From positions 4,575,501 to 4,639,500 of the forward strand of contig JAWNZC010000445.1 in the NCBI GenBank assembly GCA_035771165.1: a stretch of 64,000 nucleotides of DNA. The letters are read 5' to 3'. Numbering within the stretch: position 1 is the first letter of the stretch; every line of letters begins with the position of its first letter. Of this stretch, positions 42,831 to 56,900 are shown piece after piece. The translations under genes were made by a program, and so were the position numbers. This DNA comes from Paragorgia papillata. Taxonomy: Eukaryota > Cnidaria > Anthozoa > Scleralcyonacea > Coralliidae. The notes beneath the pieces are model-generated. The model had not been told where the DNA came from. It ran no database searches and saw nothing but the letters and a program-made list of their open reading frames with translations.

Positions 42831-43930
42831 GTCACTTACACAGAGAGAAAACCTGTGGGACCAGGTTAACTCCCAGCGCCGGCTACGTAGGCTAGCACAT
42901 TAGCAACACTTTATTTAATTATTCAGCATATCCTCTCATTTAGAAATGATGATTATCGTTAATTGTGAAATGGCCTAGAATTAACAGTAATCGTTAAGTT
43001 TAAAGAACTAATCCCCCCACCTCTAAACCTGACCCTAAATCTAACGACAACCCCCCGGTGGGCCTAAACCGAAGCACAACCCTCCGGGGAGAAAGTCCCG
43101 TGTATTTTTTTTAATCATCATATTCGTCTGTGTGAAGTTCCAGAAGTTTTCTTTTCTGTTTCTCTCCACTACGTAACTTGTAAAAGGAGAAAACCTTTGG
43201 GACGAAGATGATGAATATGCAATACTTTATTTAATTTAGTCTGCGTATATTTAATTTTATTAGTTATAGTTTCCTCGTGAAACAAATTTATCACATGAAA
43301 GAGGTATTAAATGTGCCCATGACACGAAAATTAAGTTTTGTCTTATATTTAAAACAATGCTTGTTAAATATCAAAGTATACCGTCTTTTGCATAATTCGG
43401 TTTCCTGAGATATTTCAGTTTGTTTATATCTTTGTTAATTCGAAGGAAGCATGGGGGGGGGGGGGGGGGGGGGGCTGAAGCCCCCCTGAAATTCAAAAAT
43501 GGGGGCTCAGCCGCCCTAATTAATATACACGTGTGATGGCTCAAATAAACATCCAATTATCTTTCTTTTTTCGGACTCTGCACTTTTTGGTTTGTTATTA
43601 GCGATCGAGAGCCCTTTATAGAGCAAAGATGTATAATTAATTGGTATTTTATAATCTTCAGAAATCTCTTAAATCTCCTCGCAAAATGCAGGAAATTCCA
43701 TTTCAGAGACTATAAAATCCGGTCCTCCCTAGCGGTTCGGCGCGACAAGGCGCCCTTCACAACATCAAACATGTACATATGTAGAATTTCGAGTTATTTC
43801 GTTTGACATTAGCAAAAATATATCACCTCCAAGATAAGATATCAAATTGAAATATCTCAAAAACGAAGCAAGGAAACGAAAAACTGCAAAAGATGTTACT
43901 TTGTCATTTTACTGGGTTCTTTTTCGTTGT
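42831..43930. other. Intergenic MCM9-IPO13, repeats only
   Basis: A poly-G tract of about 22 bp lies at 43453-43474 in a GC-rich relic; AATTGAAATATCTCAAAAACGA near 43847 matches the interior of the TTAA foldback at 50342-50809. No gene seen. Confidence 0.4.
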
Positions 43931-44789
43931 GCATGCGTCAGTGTTTCCACAATGAAATGTCGAAATGTCCTTTTCCGGTCTTAAAAATTCCTTTAATTTC
44001 CTTGAAATGAGAATGTCATTTCCTTGAAATTTCCTTCAAATTCCTTGATTAACAGAAGGTAATTTTTTATAGTATTGTCGTGTTTTAGTCTGCCAAGTCT
44101 CAAGACTCCATCAGATTTTACATCAGATGTAACAATCGCAAGCTTAAAGTTATTAAACACAGTATGCATTCTGGGAAGGTGTTAGTTGTGGCGTTTAAGT
44201 GCAGTCCTCACGCAGGATAGTTTACAATCACAGAGTTTACAGTAGGCAGCTTCGCCTCGCTTCTCTAGCCAGTCCTTAAATTCTACATCACTCAATCAAG
44301 GAATAGAGGAACTTCTGCTCGTACTTCTTCTCTTTCGTGGCAGCTTTACTTGTCGCTAGTTCGGTACATTTGCTAGTTTCATGCATACCCAGAGTGATCA
44401 GAATCAGACTGATGAGAATCATCAGACTGATCTTCATTAACATTTACACAAATTCCACGCTTCATTTCAGCGCATTTGCATTTTGCAATTGCACCGTCAC
44501 TGACGTCACGTGATGTGCCAGTTGTGCTAATAAGGTACAGGTGTACTTCATATAATAATATATTCTCAATTTGTATTTTGTAAACTTGGGGTTGGGACTC
44601 GAACAAACTACTAAAAACATACAAAAATTTGACATTTGAAAATATTGTTTTACTTTTAGCAAAATTTCCTTAGATTTCCTGAATTTTCTTAGATTTCCTT
44701 GAATTTTCCTTCATCCTAAAAACTTCCTTTTTACAGTCAAATTTCCTTGAAACAGGAATTTCCTGGAAAGTGGAAACACTGGCATGCGT
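43931..44789. mobile_element. hAT element (43939-44781) with perfect 8-bp TSD and a zinc-finger relic
   Basis: gcatgcgt at 43931-43938 and 44782-44789 flank CAGTGTTTCCAC and GTGGAAACACTG. The ends consist of iterated TTTCCTTGAAAT motifs. On the minus strand near 44290-44180 a frame reads EFKDWLEKRGEAAYCKLC then SCVRTALKRHN, a zinc finger of the type seen in some hAT transposases. 843 bp, no complete transposase. Confidence 0.85.
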
Positions 44790-44856
44790 GCCATGGTTCA
44801 TGCTTGTCACCAGATCCCTTGATTTTGCATATATTATCACGGATTAAATTTCAAAT

Positions 44857-44880
44857 ATGGCGGCGAATTTGACTGCCTGA
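44857..44880 (+). promoter_or_regulatory. Short uORF with an ATGGCGGC (YY1/TISU-like) start upstream of IPO13
   Basis: AAATATGGCGGCG at 44853-44865 closely matches the YY1-type initiator element. The ATG opens MAANLTA and stops at TGA 44878-44880, 39 bp before the IPO13 start. Confidence 0.4.
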
Positions 44881-44918
44881 TGTCTGTTAGTCGGGGAACT
44901 TGAGCTGTTTTCTTAGGT

Positions 44919-44969
44919 ATGGAATACGACAACTCTGGTTTGGAACAAATAATCAATAATACGGAACAG
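44919..44969 (+). CDS. IPO13: IPO13 exon 1
   Basis: Encodes MEYDNSGLEQIINNTEQ. Phase 0 donor GT 44970. The start is the first ATG in frame with the downstream exons. Confidence 0.8.
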
Positions 44970-47900
44970 GTAAGCTTTGACTAGCAACCAATTTAGGTTT
45001 GTGGCTTGCTTCCATTCGTTACTGATCTTTGACAACTGATGCGTTTGTGACATGGTGGAAATAGTTATTAGAGCTATTCGAAGATCTGTGGTTTCATTTG
45101 GGTGTTTAACCTTACTGTTTTTCACCTTAGGCTTTTGAAAATGTATGTTGATATCCTATGTCAATTCTGCTGTCGTAATTTTTTGAATAATCCTGCTTCT
45201 CGTAGTGTGAATAGTATTGTTTTGCAGGTTTGCTGCCAGTGGTATTTAATTTAGTTGTCTCATGTTGCTTTTGCGCAGCTTCTTGCCTGAAGAATCGATC
45301 GATTGTCAGAATTATTTCAATAAGTTTAACGTATCAGTACGGGCCGGCAGACCTTTTCATGTTGAGAAATACTGTTTTCCGCAAGTGTCGTAGTGCAAAG
45401 AAATTGATTAAAATCAAGTATTAAGTTTCTAAATTATAAAATGCGCTATTCTTTTTTGGCAGCGCGATGTTATCATTGAAATATTTGACATGTTATTCTG
45501 TTATTAATATTTGTGGGCAATTCAATCTGTAGTCAAGTCAATCTGTTTGTTTAAATAACTCCAGTGTATATAGATAACAGTATTTTTATCAAATGTTTTA
45601 AAACTATTAACGAATTATATTCGTTTATCCATTGGCCCCATTGGCCGTCTTGCCAAATTTTTTTCCATTCCTTTTTCATTGGGGGGTGGGGTGGGGGATC
45701 TACATGATGTATAGCAGTGGTATACAGTTGAACTTCTATTAAGTGGTACCATATATTAAGTGGTCTCCATTAACCCATTGATAATGAAGGTGACCACGAA
45801 TGGTGATAGAAGTTCTATATTACTGTACAGGTTGTTATGTTTTAATTTCAAGTGATTTAATTAAAAAATTAAATGGCCTCTATAATAAAATTTTAATTTT
45901 TTAATGCTAAATTATTGTACAGTACAGTACTCTCTCAACCTAGGTGGCAAATGGTGGCAAATTACTTGACATAAACAAGAGAGTAAAATAATCTGCCTGA
46001 ATTGGCTAAAAATGGCTCTGTTTAATGCCACATTACTGTAGTTTACAGTATACTCTCTTATCTAATGCCAGACAATTTTACTCATCACCCTTTACAGATG
46101 TAGGGATGTACCGGATACCACTTTACCGGATACCGGTTTTAACTGGATAGGTATTTACTGGATACTGGATATACCAGATCCCGGATAGTACTTAATAGTA
46201 GCAGGTTTAAATACAAGGGACCTACAGTAGGTGCTAAGTGGAAGTACTTCCTAGTAAACACAGCATTATCTGGTAAATATCCGGTAAAATTAGTTTACCA
46301 GAACAGGATACAACAGGATAGCGGAATTTTACCGGATACTGGATTGTGGTATCTGGATCTGGCACATCCCTATACAGATGCTGCAGTGGTGTAGCCAAGG
46401 GGGGGTGAGGGGGGATGGTTGCCCCCCCAATGGTCTCCAAGGCCATTCTCATGAAAAGTTTAAATCTGTTGAGAAACTTGGTGGGGGGGGGGTTGTATTG
46501 TTTTAAACCCAAGTGAGTAGACTAGTAATGTGTTATATATATTGCAGGCATGCATATGCTATAAATTACAATACTATAGGGTCGATACAAAATGCCTCCA
46601 ACTTGTTTTTACATGTACAACTTGTTTATAAATAAATCTAAAGATATTCTGACATGATCGTATTATTCTACATTCTGGTTTGATTTCAACAAAATTATGT
46701 AATTTATGGCTTTCAGATTACTTTTAAAGTGGCTATGTCATCCTCAGGGACGTTACATATTTATACTAATTGGAACATTCTGAGAAGATTTGTAATATAT
46801 CTCCTCAGGCGAAAATTTCATCTTCATGGATTTTTTTGCTGTTAAAGTTGACGGAAGTGACGTCAAAAGAGGAATCTGTAAAGTGGTTTTCATATAGACA
46901 AATTCCTCTTTCGACGTCACTTCCGTCAACTTTAACGGCAAAAAAATCCATGAAGATGAAATTTTCGCCTGAGAAGATATACAAATCTTCTCAGAATGTT
47001 CCAATTACCGTAGTATAAATATGTTAAGTCCCTGAGGATGACATAGGCACTTTAAATACTTGCCTCAAAATGCAACACCACTTCTGTTCAGGGCTTTGGG
47101 AAAGTGTAGAGTACAGTTAGTAATTTGTGAGAGCTTTTGAAAAAGTAAAACCAAGAAATACAGTACGCAGTTTATAAATCTCAAGAGTGGTCACTGTGGG
47201 ACCTTGGTTGAGCACTTAGTGAGTTGTCACAGAAGAAGAGTGTTAATTGTATCTTAAAACAAAATATCATTGGGCACTGGTATATGTAAGTGACCATCTT
47301 TGTCCACTATGGTACTGCTCATTAATACCCTTCACATGGTAATTAGAGTGGATTCTTAAAATCTGAGAGTTACATTCAGCTAGGAAGTACAGTCTACTAA
47401 GTCTTACAGTAGTTATTAGCACATTTTTGTGGCGTGTGCTGTTAGCGCGCTGCCTCTCAACAATAGTTAAGCCCGGTCGGACGGGGTTAGTACTTGGATG
47501 GGTGACCGTCTGGGAATAACCTCGTTCTCGAGTTTGGACCATGTGAGTAGAGTTTAGTTGATCTCTCCTGTGCTTCGAGGGTTTTTCACCGGGTTCTCCG
47601 GTTTTCCTCCCTCCGTAAAATCAACACCTAGGACTTAGTTGAGATCCGTGGTCTGAACTGTGTTGTTGGCGGCAGCATAAAGCGCCTTTGATATGCCTCA
47701 ACACGGCCACGGTGAAAATTTCTAAATTGCCTGATAAGCCACCCATAACATTGTAATGCGCATTTGATCATATCCACATGTTAATTTGCGCAATAGAAAT
47801 ATTAAATCATTATCATTAAATCATTAATGTAGTATTATATTGACTTTTAGGCACTTTATACTCTCTATGGTGATCCAAACTTAGCCAATAAAGATTCAGC

Positions 47901-50900
47901 TCACAGGTGGTTGTTGGAAGTACAGAAATTACCTCAAGCTTGGCAAGTCTGTTGGAGATTGATGCAACATGATAAGGTACAGTATGTGTGTGTGTTTGTT
48001 CAAGAATTACTGTACTTACTGGTATTTAGTCATTTATTTATTACTGACTGTAGTATGCATGTAATGTACATGTAACTATGCAATCAGATTACTGTATTTA
48101 AAAAAAACATTGTTTATGTACTATATTACATATTATACACCAGTACTGTACTGTATGTACTGTAATGCATAGTAAGCTTTCCCAAAATAGAAACCCTTTC
48201 ACATTTACATTATATAGTAATTTTTAACCCTTTTTTTTCTGCCTACAAGCTGAAACTTTACTCTTGTTAAGGAAAATTATAATAAATGTGAATTGGTACA
48301 AATGCGAATGAAAGGGTCAATCAACATACTGTACAATTATGTCATGTAGTATCTAAACCATTCTGCTCTTACAAACCAAGACTTTATTCCAAGATGAGTA
48401 AAATTATCTAGCATTTAAAAAACATAGTAAAAATTTAGGAAGAGCATCAAATGGCAGCATTATGGTCGACCGGGAGGAAAGGGAAAAAATCTTGACAGTA
48501 CATGATTGTACATACTTAATGAATTCCTATTGAAAATACATGATTATACAGTAAGTCCATCTATAGGCTTACAGTGTAGATAGATACTCAGTAATTTAAC
48601 ACTGTAGGTCTATTGATGTACAGTAATTGTTTTTTCAGGGCTAATTATCAGAAGTTTACAATATATATGAACTCAACTGTACGTCATGACACAATGACCA
48701 AGTGCACCTATTTTATTTAGGCTCCAGAGGTCCAGTTTTTTGGTGCATCCTTGTTACACTATAAAATAACTAAATACTGGTAAGGGCAATTTATATACTG
48801 TATATACTGTAAGAAGTACTGTGATACTAGTGTCATACTCATAGTCATTAGATACCTGGTATAACTAGTGAATTATCATGACCTGTAGCGTTACATGCAC
48901 CATCATTGTACTACTGTATGGTGTATATTATATACCATGTAGATTATAGTTACTTAATACAGTTATACATGTAAGGTAGAGTAATAAATTGAAGAAGTTG
49001 GCTATATTGTACACTGTACATTAGAATGGTAATTTTTCTGGTGGATCTGGATTATTAACTGGGTTATAATCACTATTATAATTAGACGTACAGATTTAAT
49101 TGTTATACAGTATATGGATGTACAATATTGTCAAAGAAATAGCATTTTTATTTTACTTCTTCTGCTAACAGTATTTTTCTAATGTACTAAATGTAAGTTT
49201 TTTTTTACATTTGGGCTAGCTCATTCAAGCCACACTCTTTTGACAACATGATGTTTTGCTGACCTCTGGCATCAAAGTTTGCTAATTAACATGGTTGTCA
49301 GTGGAGTTTGAGTTATTTACCAAATCTAGAATATATCCCTTGAGCATTGTGCAACAATTTTATTTTTCATTTATAGGTCTGAACTACCTGAGAATCAGTA
49401 TGAACAGTTAAAATCTGAAATAATACGCTATGTTATTTTGTTTTGTAATGGAGCAAGAATTGTTCTCACTAGGCTTTGTATCGCGGTAGGTTCAAATAAT
49501 ATTCTTTGGTTTTAGCTCAGTCACTGTATTTATCAATTACTTAATCAATCACTTAATCAATCAATCAATCAATCTGAAATCAATCAATCTGAAATCAGTT
49601 AATCAATCAATCAATCTGCAACCAATTAATCAATCAATCTGCAATCAATCAATCAATCAATCAATCTTCAATCAATTAATCAATCAATCTGCAATCAATC
49701 AATCTCCAATCAATCAATCAATCAGGTTGGTCTTCACATGGGACTCGTGTCCTGTTGACCATACCTTCAACCATGATCAAGTCTTGCATCGTTTTTATTT
49801 TTAACTTGTATTAATTCTTTCGCACACTTGTATGGTTGTAAAGTTAATAAATAAATAAATAAATAAATAAATAAAAACAATCAATTTGCAATCAATCAAT
49901 CAATCTGAAATGATATAATCAATCAATATAATTAATCAATCAATCATTTTATTGGGCATTTAACCTTACATGAGTGACATTACACGTATTAGTTACATTG
50001 TCAACCATGTTTACTTATAAATGTACTGTACAAATTATAGTGTAAATTGTTTTATTGTGATTAGTGTACTAATTTTTTCCTTGTTAAAGATGGCTGCCTT
50101 TGCCATCCAAACCATGCCTCATCATTGGCCAAATGTTATAAGGGATGTCATCAAAATATTTGAAGAAGCAAGCATTTCACAGGTACAAATGACAAAAATA
50201 TTAAATCATTCAATTATCTATCTTAATTAAAGTTTGTACTGTACAAATATATTATTTAAAATAAAATAATATTCAGCTGGTATAGTCATTTATAATTTTT
50301 ATATTGAATTTTTGAAATATTTCATGTACATCGTTATTTAAAGGACATTAGCAACAAAAATTAAATTTGTCTAATTTGAAAGAACTCATAAAATTGTAAT
50401 AGAAGATCCTTTACAACTTTTTCGTATCTTTCTGCATTCTCAAGATATTTCAATTTTTTTGATATGTAAATGAATGGTCTCTGACATCAGGTGTGGGGTA
50501 AAATATTTTCATACAGAGCAAAATCACTTAGAATACATATCTAACATGAAATGTTCAGCGTTGCAAGGAGTTTTTATGTGCACAGTTTCAAATGATTTCG
50601 CTGAACAAACTTAGAGATATAACTGGTTTTGCCACATGTGAAAATATTTTACCCCACACCTGACGTCAGAGACCATCTCATTTACATATCAAACAAATTG
50701 AAATATCTTGAAAACGAAGAGAGATACGAAAAAGTTGTAAAGGATCTTCTATTACAATTTTATGAGTTCTTTCAAATTAGACAAACTTAATTTTTAGTGC
50801 TATTGCCCTTTAATTAAATAAGGACTGGGTGATTTTGATAATAATTTTGCCATTTATTTTCGGTGTTACAATAGTTTAAGTCATGCTGCAGTAACTACAG

Positions 50901-53900
50901 TACTGTATTGCTATAGCGGAACCTGATTTACAGTATAGAGTAAGTTCCACTGGCAACATTGACTATAAAAAAATGTCGGGGAAAAATACCAGGATAGCGT
51001 AAGATGGTGTTGAGTGACGTAATATATAATTTTGCACATGCTCATTGAAGACAACGGGACAAGTCAGAACGTTAGGCACAGAATAGTAGATACTGTACAC
51101 CAGAACTCCGACTCAAGTGAAAACTAGGGTGAGGCGATTAATCGATAAACCGAAAAAACCCGATGTTTTTTGAAAACCGATTTAAGGTGGCTCCCTATAG
51201 TTTCAATAAATACGCGCTATTTCATACTCTCATTATCTAATGTTATTCACAAGTTTAAAAATTTGTTAGATAAATACTAAGTAGACCTTACTATAGCAGA
51301 ACTATGGCAGATATATAATATCTATCAAAAAGTAAAATTATTTGCTGTTACCATGGTAATAATGACGTTGGAACTTTGGTATATTTTCAAATATTGCATA
51401 ATTGAAGCGGCATGTCTTCAGTTTGCTTCGGTGAAATTTTTTAAAAATTGCTGAGATGATAGATACTGTTGTGGAGAATATCCATGCACAAAATCAGAGA
51501 GAGTTGTATGGGCAGATTTTTCGCTCTAAAAATTATCCATTTAAAAACGTTCTGTCTTATGAAAATTTTTTAAAATTATGTATACTTTAGAACTTTTTAT
51601 AAACTACTTATTTACAAAATTTTAGCAAAATTCACCGAAGAAAACGTCTACAAGTCTAACATCTATGTCGACGCGGTCATAGAATTTCGAATCGACAAGA
51701 TCGCTATTTACGCATGCGTAGCGATACTATTTCTAGTCACCAGTCCCCAATTGAAATTACCGTAGGGAGCCACCTTAACCGATGTTGCTTTTGGAGGAAA
51801 ACCGAAAAACCGGAAAAATCGAAAGAAAAATCGGTATTTCAATAAAATCGAACCATACTTACACGGGTTTTTGTTGCGTTTACACACGGAATTGACGGGA
51901 AAACGACTGAAGAGATTTGCGCCTTCGAAATACCGTACGTTTATTGCAAGGTATGATCTCCGATATAAGAACGGAAATTACGGAAAGGCTTCGATTCAGA
52001 TTCGCACGAGCTTGAACGCATAAGCGGATCAAACGAAGATGAATTTTGATTGGCTCAAATGAAGGCGGACCTCTGCGAAGACAGGTCTAAAGTAAAATTG
52101 GTGTATGACTCATAAACAGTCGGAGCGTAACATGAATAATTAACCAATTTTCGCTTTCAATGTTATATCGCGTATATTTTCTGACTCGTGCTCTTTCAGC
52201 TTTGCCTTTTTAAGTAACCGTTCGTTGAAACTTGGAATACTTTGTTACGCTGTCCGAAACTGTTGGTTACTGGTAACATTTCTCTGCCAAAATGAGCCAA
52301 AGTGCTGTTTGGCATTTTTTCAAGAAAGCCGAAAAACCGGACGATTCTCCTGAATGTAAAATTTGCACGCGGTCCGTAAAAAACAAGGGAGGCAATACAT
52401 CGAATTTGATGCAGCATCTTAGAAGAATCCATCCTACCCAATATGCCACGATGACGCCGCCGGGACGAAAGGCAGCAGTGAGTCGGCCGACGAACGCTAG
52501 CAACGCGGCTTCATCCGAAATGCCGCCTACAGTAAAGAGCCTCTTCGCCAGCAACGCGCCATTGACACCAGGAAATAAGCGTCACGAAGCCAAAAAAAAT
52601 CAGTTCACTCGGTTTTTTCGGGTTTTTTCGGGCGGTTTTCGGTTTTCGTTTTTTTATAAAAACCGCCTCACCCTAGTGAAAACTCAGTGCGGTAGCAAAG
52701 TAGTTTGTACAGTGCGTTCAGCTTGTAGAACGTCGTTCTACAAGCTGAACGCACTGTACAAACTACTTTGCTACTGCAGTGAGTTATAAAGTGTTGCAAG
52801 CGTGCATTACAAGGGTTACTTACTAACTACAGTACTACAGTTAACGAAATACAGTATAAAATCCAGTTATTGCTCATGTGCTGTATTGTGATCGTCTTCA
52901 CATATTGTTGCTTAAAATCGCGGTTCGAAGAACGTTTTTTTGCTTGTACGGTTAAAAAAACAAATCTTCATAACGCTCCTTCATATTTTACTTCCTAATA
53001 TTTTTCAGCATTGTCATTGTTTTTGTCTTCCAGCAATTATGTAATCACCCAACCATTACTTTTTTCCGTGCGGTGCATATTCTTGCTTTCAAAACGCGTT
53101 GTATTGCCTGTGCAAGCAAAAATTTGAGGTGGAGTTCTGGCTTAAAGTATTGAGCTCTATCATGAAAGTAATTTTTTTACTATTGCTCAGCCCCATTACT
53201 TAGACAATTCTTTCTTTGAAGTATTAAAAGTGCGACATTTAAATTCATCATTTAGTCAATGTAGATACATTGTACGGTATTTAAATGTTTTATTACAGAA
53301 CCATCCTCAGAGAAACACGAGAAAATTTGTCATGATTTCTTACACTGCTAAATTCAACCGAAAAATTTCGGCTGACTCGAGCGGGATTTGAACTCGCACC
53401 TTCGGGATTCCGGTCCGCCGCTCTACCTCAGACTAGTTCCTAGTCCTCTTTTCTCTCGAATTTATTTTGGTGACGTCACAGAATAGGGATCGAGAGAGAG
53501 GACTAGCGGAAAATGTTCATCTTTATCTATCAATCATGAATCCTGCTGGAGCTCGGATTCTTTAATCTTTATGAACGAGGGCACTTAAACAAACTTCTTC
53601 TTGAGAGCAGACACAAACGAGTAGGTTTCTTTATTTTACATTACGTTAAAAGGTCGTTACATACGAGGCTTTATAAAGTAGTGTTCGGCGTAGGAAGTGA
53701 CTGATTGTGTTGAAACACATTTATACAAATCGAAATATGCTATTTTAACGTTTCGGCAGTAGACCAACCTTGCTATATGATTTTATAAAGAATTGTGCAG
53801 ACCGATGTGAGTGTTATCTGCCTTGGTTTTCCGCCAAACGGCCGTTTGGTGCCTGTATAATTTGGGGCCAGATTTGGGGCCAAGCAAAACATTTTATTCC

Positions 53901-56900
53901 AGGCCTCTCACAATTTCGGTAGAAGTTAGATGGGATGACTCTCTGGGACCTTTTCCGAAGGCTGCGCCAAGTGACGTATTGAACTTTACTGCGCATCCCA
54001 CAAGCTTTGGAAACGGCTGTGGACCATAAATTGAGGATTTTATTAGGGGTGGTCGGAAGGGACCGAAAACCCATCATTTTTTAGGTTAGGGTTAGAACTT
54101 CGTTGTCAAAGTAACTTCGCGCATGCGCGACACGAAAAGTGTCGGATGTTTTTTTTATTATTATTATTAAGACTTTATTTAGAGTTTAGTTTGCAGAGTC
54201 TCTTTCCTGTAGAGATACCTCTGCCAGCAGGGAACTTCAGGGCGGCGCTTATTCGGGGGTATCCATTTCGAACTGAAAAACATTGTAATACAGAAGAATA
54301 AATTTCCGAGACTGGCTTAGATTTGGTTGTAGCGTACTTATTTTTTAGTTTGGCTCAATAGTCTAATTTATGTGCTTCGATTAAGCGCCGCATTTCGTCA
54401 ATAACTGCGGCGTGTATTCGAAAGCGGCGCTCTTTATAATATTTTCGGTCTCAACTGCGACACGTATATTTTTGGGGCGGCGCTAAATCGAGTAAATACG
54501 GTAATCCTATGATAAAATTTATAGAACAAATTATTCTACAAAAATAGTGTAATAACAAGAATTTACCGCGAAGGAAAAATGTTTGCCAGTGAGCCGTCAA
54601 TTTGGAAAAAAATGTATCAGACAAAACTTAATCCAAAAAAATCTCTTAAAAGCTCAAGATATGCTTAGTCGAAATGCAATAGCGTACCGTCGAGCTGCTA
54701 TTTATAGCCCAAAATGCGGACAAACAAACCAAAATTGTCTTACAAATGATTGCAAATGAGCCACTTAAGAAATGGTTCATGGTTTGACGTGCTCCATCGA
54801 GTTATGGATGCACGCGGGAAGTTCGGAGAGCACGAAAAAAGCGTAAGGGTTGGTTCCCAAGTGCATCCATAACTCAATGGAGCACGCCAAGCCATGAACC
54901 ATTTCTTTTATAACAGAGAATCAGACACAAAATAACGGAAAACAATATTTATTTCGCTGATTAAAAATGAGTTTCTCATTACGTTTGAAATTGCTCCGAG
55001 TTATGCATCGAGTTATGGAGCACGCAGAGTAGCCAATCAGAAACGCCGTTGTATTACATCTGAAGATTTAACCATCTTGATTATATGTCAAAAGATATAA
55101 AAAGCAGTCCTCTCATTCCTCCTATAATCGACCAAATTTATGCAGAGCCGCCAAGAGATACAATATTGTGGGGTCTGGGCCAAAATATCGATTTGGGCCC
55201 CCTGATGACGTCACATATGTTATAACCTGCGCTATCTGGGGCCCCGCGTTTTCTTGCGTCAAAAATTCGAATCTCAAAAATTTTATATGCAGTCCAATAC
55301 AGTATTGTATGACTAATTATTACAATATGTGTAATTTACTTTAATTGGTTCTACTTAAGCTGTGGCCTTGGAGTTTCAAACTTTTTCTTTTTTTTCCTTT
55401 AGCATATTGATTTAAGACCCGTTCTTCTTGAAGTTGTCACCGTCTTACCGGAAGAGGTGAGTCTAATTTCTAAAGTATTTTCTTGTGTACGGTCAGTGCG
55501 GAGTTTGTCCAGTGAAATATTGGTGTTGTTTGCATTGTTTTTGAAACAGAAACTGATTCTGTTAATGGCCCTTTTTGTACTACAGACGCTGATTATGCGC
55601 CTGGACGCATTAAGACGGACTGAAAGACGAATAATAGTGCGCAAAATAGGCCTGGCGCTACCAAAATTAGCAAGCGGCGAATTTCAAAATGGCGGCTATG
55701 CTGCAGCTCGTGAAAGTTATGTCGGCAAAAAGAAAGGCACAAGAACAATTTGCTATGGAACAATTTTGTTTAAAACGTTGTTGCATCTTTAACTATAAAC
55801 GCCGTCGCAGTTTCTTGTTTTCTTCGTCCGTTGCCCGTCTTTATACGGTCAGACGCATCATACGTCCAGACGAACTATATGATTTAGTACGTCGATAAAG
55901 ACGCATTAAAGCGTATAGTTCGTCTAGACGCATACTGCGTCTAATGCCCGTCTTTATGCAGGACGAAATTTGAGACGCATTAAAAGACGCACTAAAAAAC
56001 TTTGCCGAAGTACGTCCAGACGCATAATACGTCTGTAGTATAAAAACGGCCAATATATGATCCCGGTGTACTGGACATCCCTGGTATACCAGGATCATAT
56101 ACATTATAAACAGGCCCTAGAATATTCAAGGCGTATAGTCATGAACTAGATACAGTACCAAATGTTCTGTATTTCAGAGAAAATAAATCTTCTCCATTGC
56201 ATGCTCTGTATCTATGCATGTACAACATTTCAAATGAAATATTAAAAATTATACACACGACTTTTAGGTTGGTCAAAATAGTGTATAGAAAATAGAGAAA
56301 AAGACATATAGAAAAGCTATTCAAGGACGTACAGTATAAAAAGCCGAGATTTTAACTCTCGTGAAATTAAATATAGTTTATCACTCTTTTTAATCGGAAG
56401 CCCTCGCAGGACCTTTAAAGTGCCTCTATAGCCTGTGGGGTCTTTACATATTTAAATAACTTAGGTTAAAAGAAAATGTGTCCCGAAATTTTTTCTCAAA
56501 AATATTAAATCCCCGCCCATTAGCAGCGCTTCAAAGTTGGTACCTCTTTAACTGTGACCGTGCATTAGGGACATGGTGCGAGTTTACTCTGTGACGTCAC
56601 GGTCGGAACCGAACTTCTGACTATTTAGTGTGTTTTTGGTATTGCGTCTCTTAAACCTTTATTTAAGCAATGAAAACTTTAAATATATTCATCAATATGT
56701 TCCAAGATGGTTCGTCTGACTCAGACTCGGTGGAAGAAATGTTGGTGTTCCGACTGTGACGCAAATGTGACGTAAATCTATCAATTAGAGCCCAGGCCCA
56801 AGAAAACGGTCTAACTTTCAAAATGGCGTGATTTGGGCTGATTTGGCCAACTTCGGAGCACTGTTAATGGGTGAGCATTTAATATTTTTGAGAAAAAATT

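Larger units (their letters stand above)
51117..52683. mobile_element. hAT element (51125-52675) with 8-bp TSD, carrying a BED-finger ORF and a nested TTAA element
   Basis: gtgaaaac at 51117-51124 and 52676-52683 flank TAGGGTGAGGCG and CGCCTCACCCTA. Subterminal regions iterate AAACCGAAAAACCG. The + strand retains the N-terminal exon of a ZBED-like protein (52292-52630) but no transposase core. Confidence 0.88.

Noticed and set aside
47466..47530. 5S rRNA gene
   Set aside because: Only the internal region is similar and it is fused to a SINE body; the 5' and 3' ends of 5S are missing.
49540..49945. CRISPR-like spaced repeats
   Set aside because: The AATC units vary in spacing and have no constant-length spacers; a simple satellite in an animal intron.
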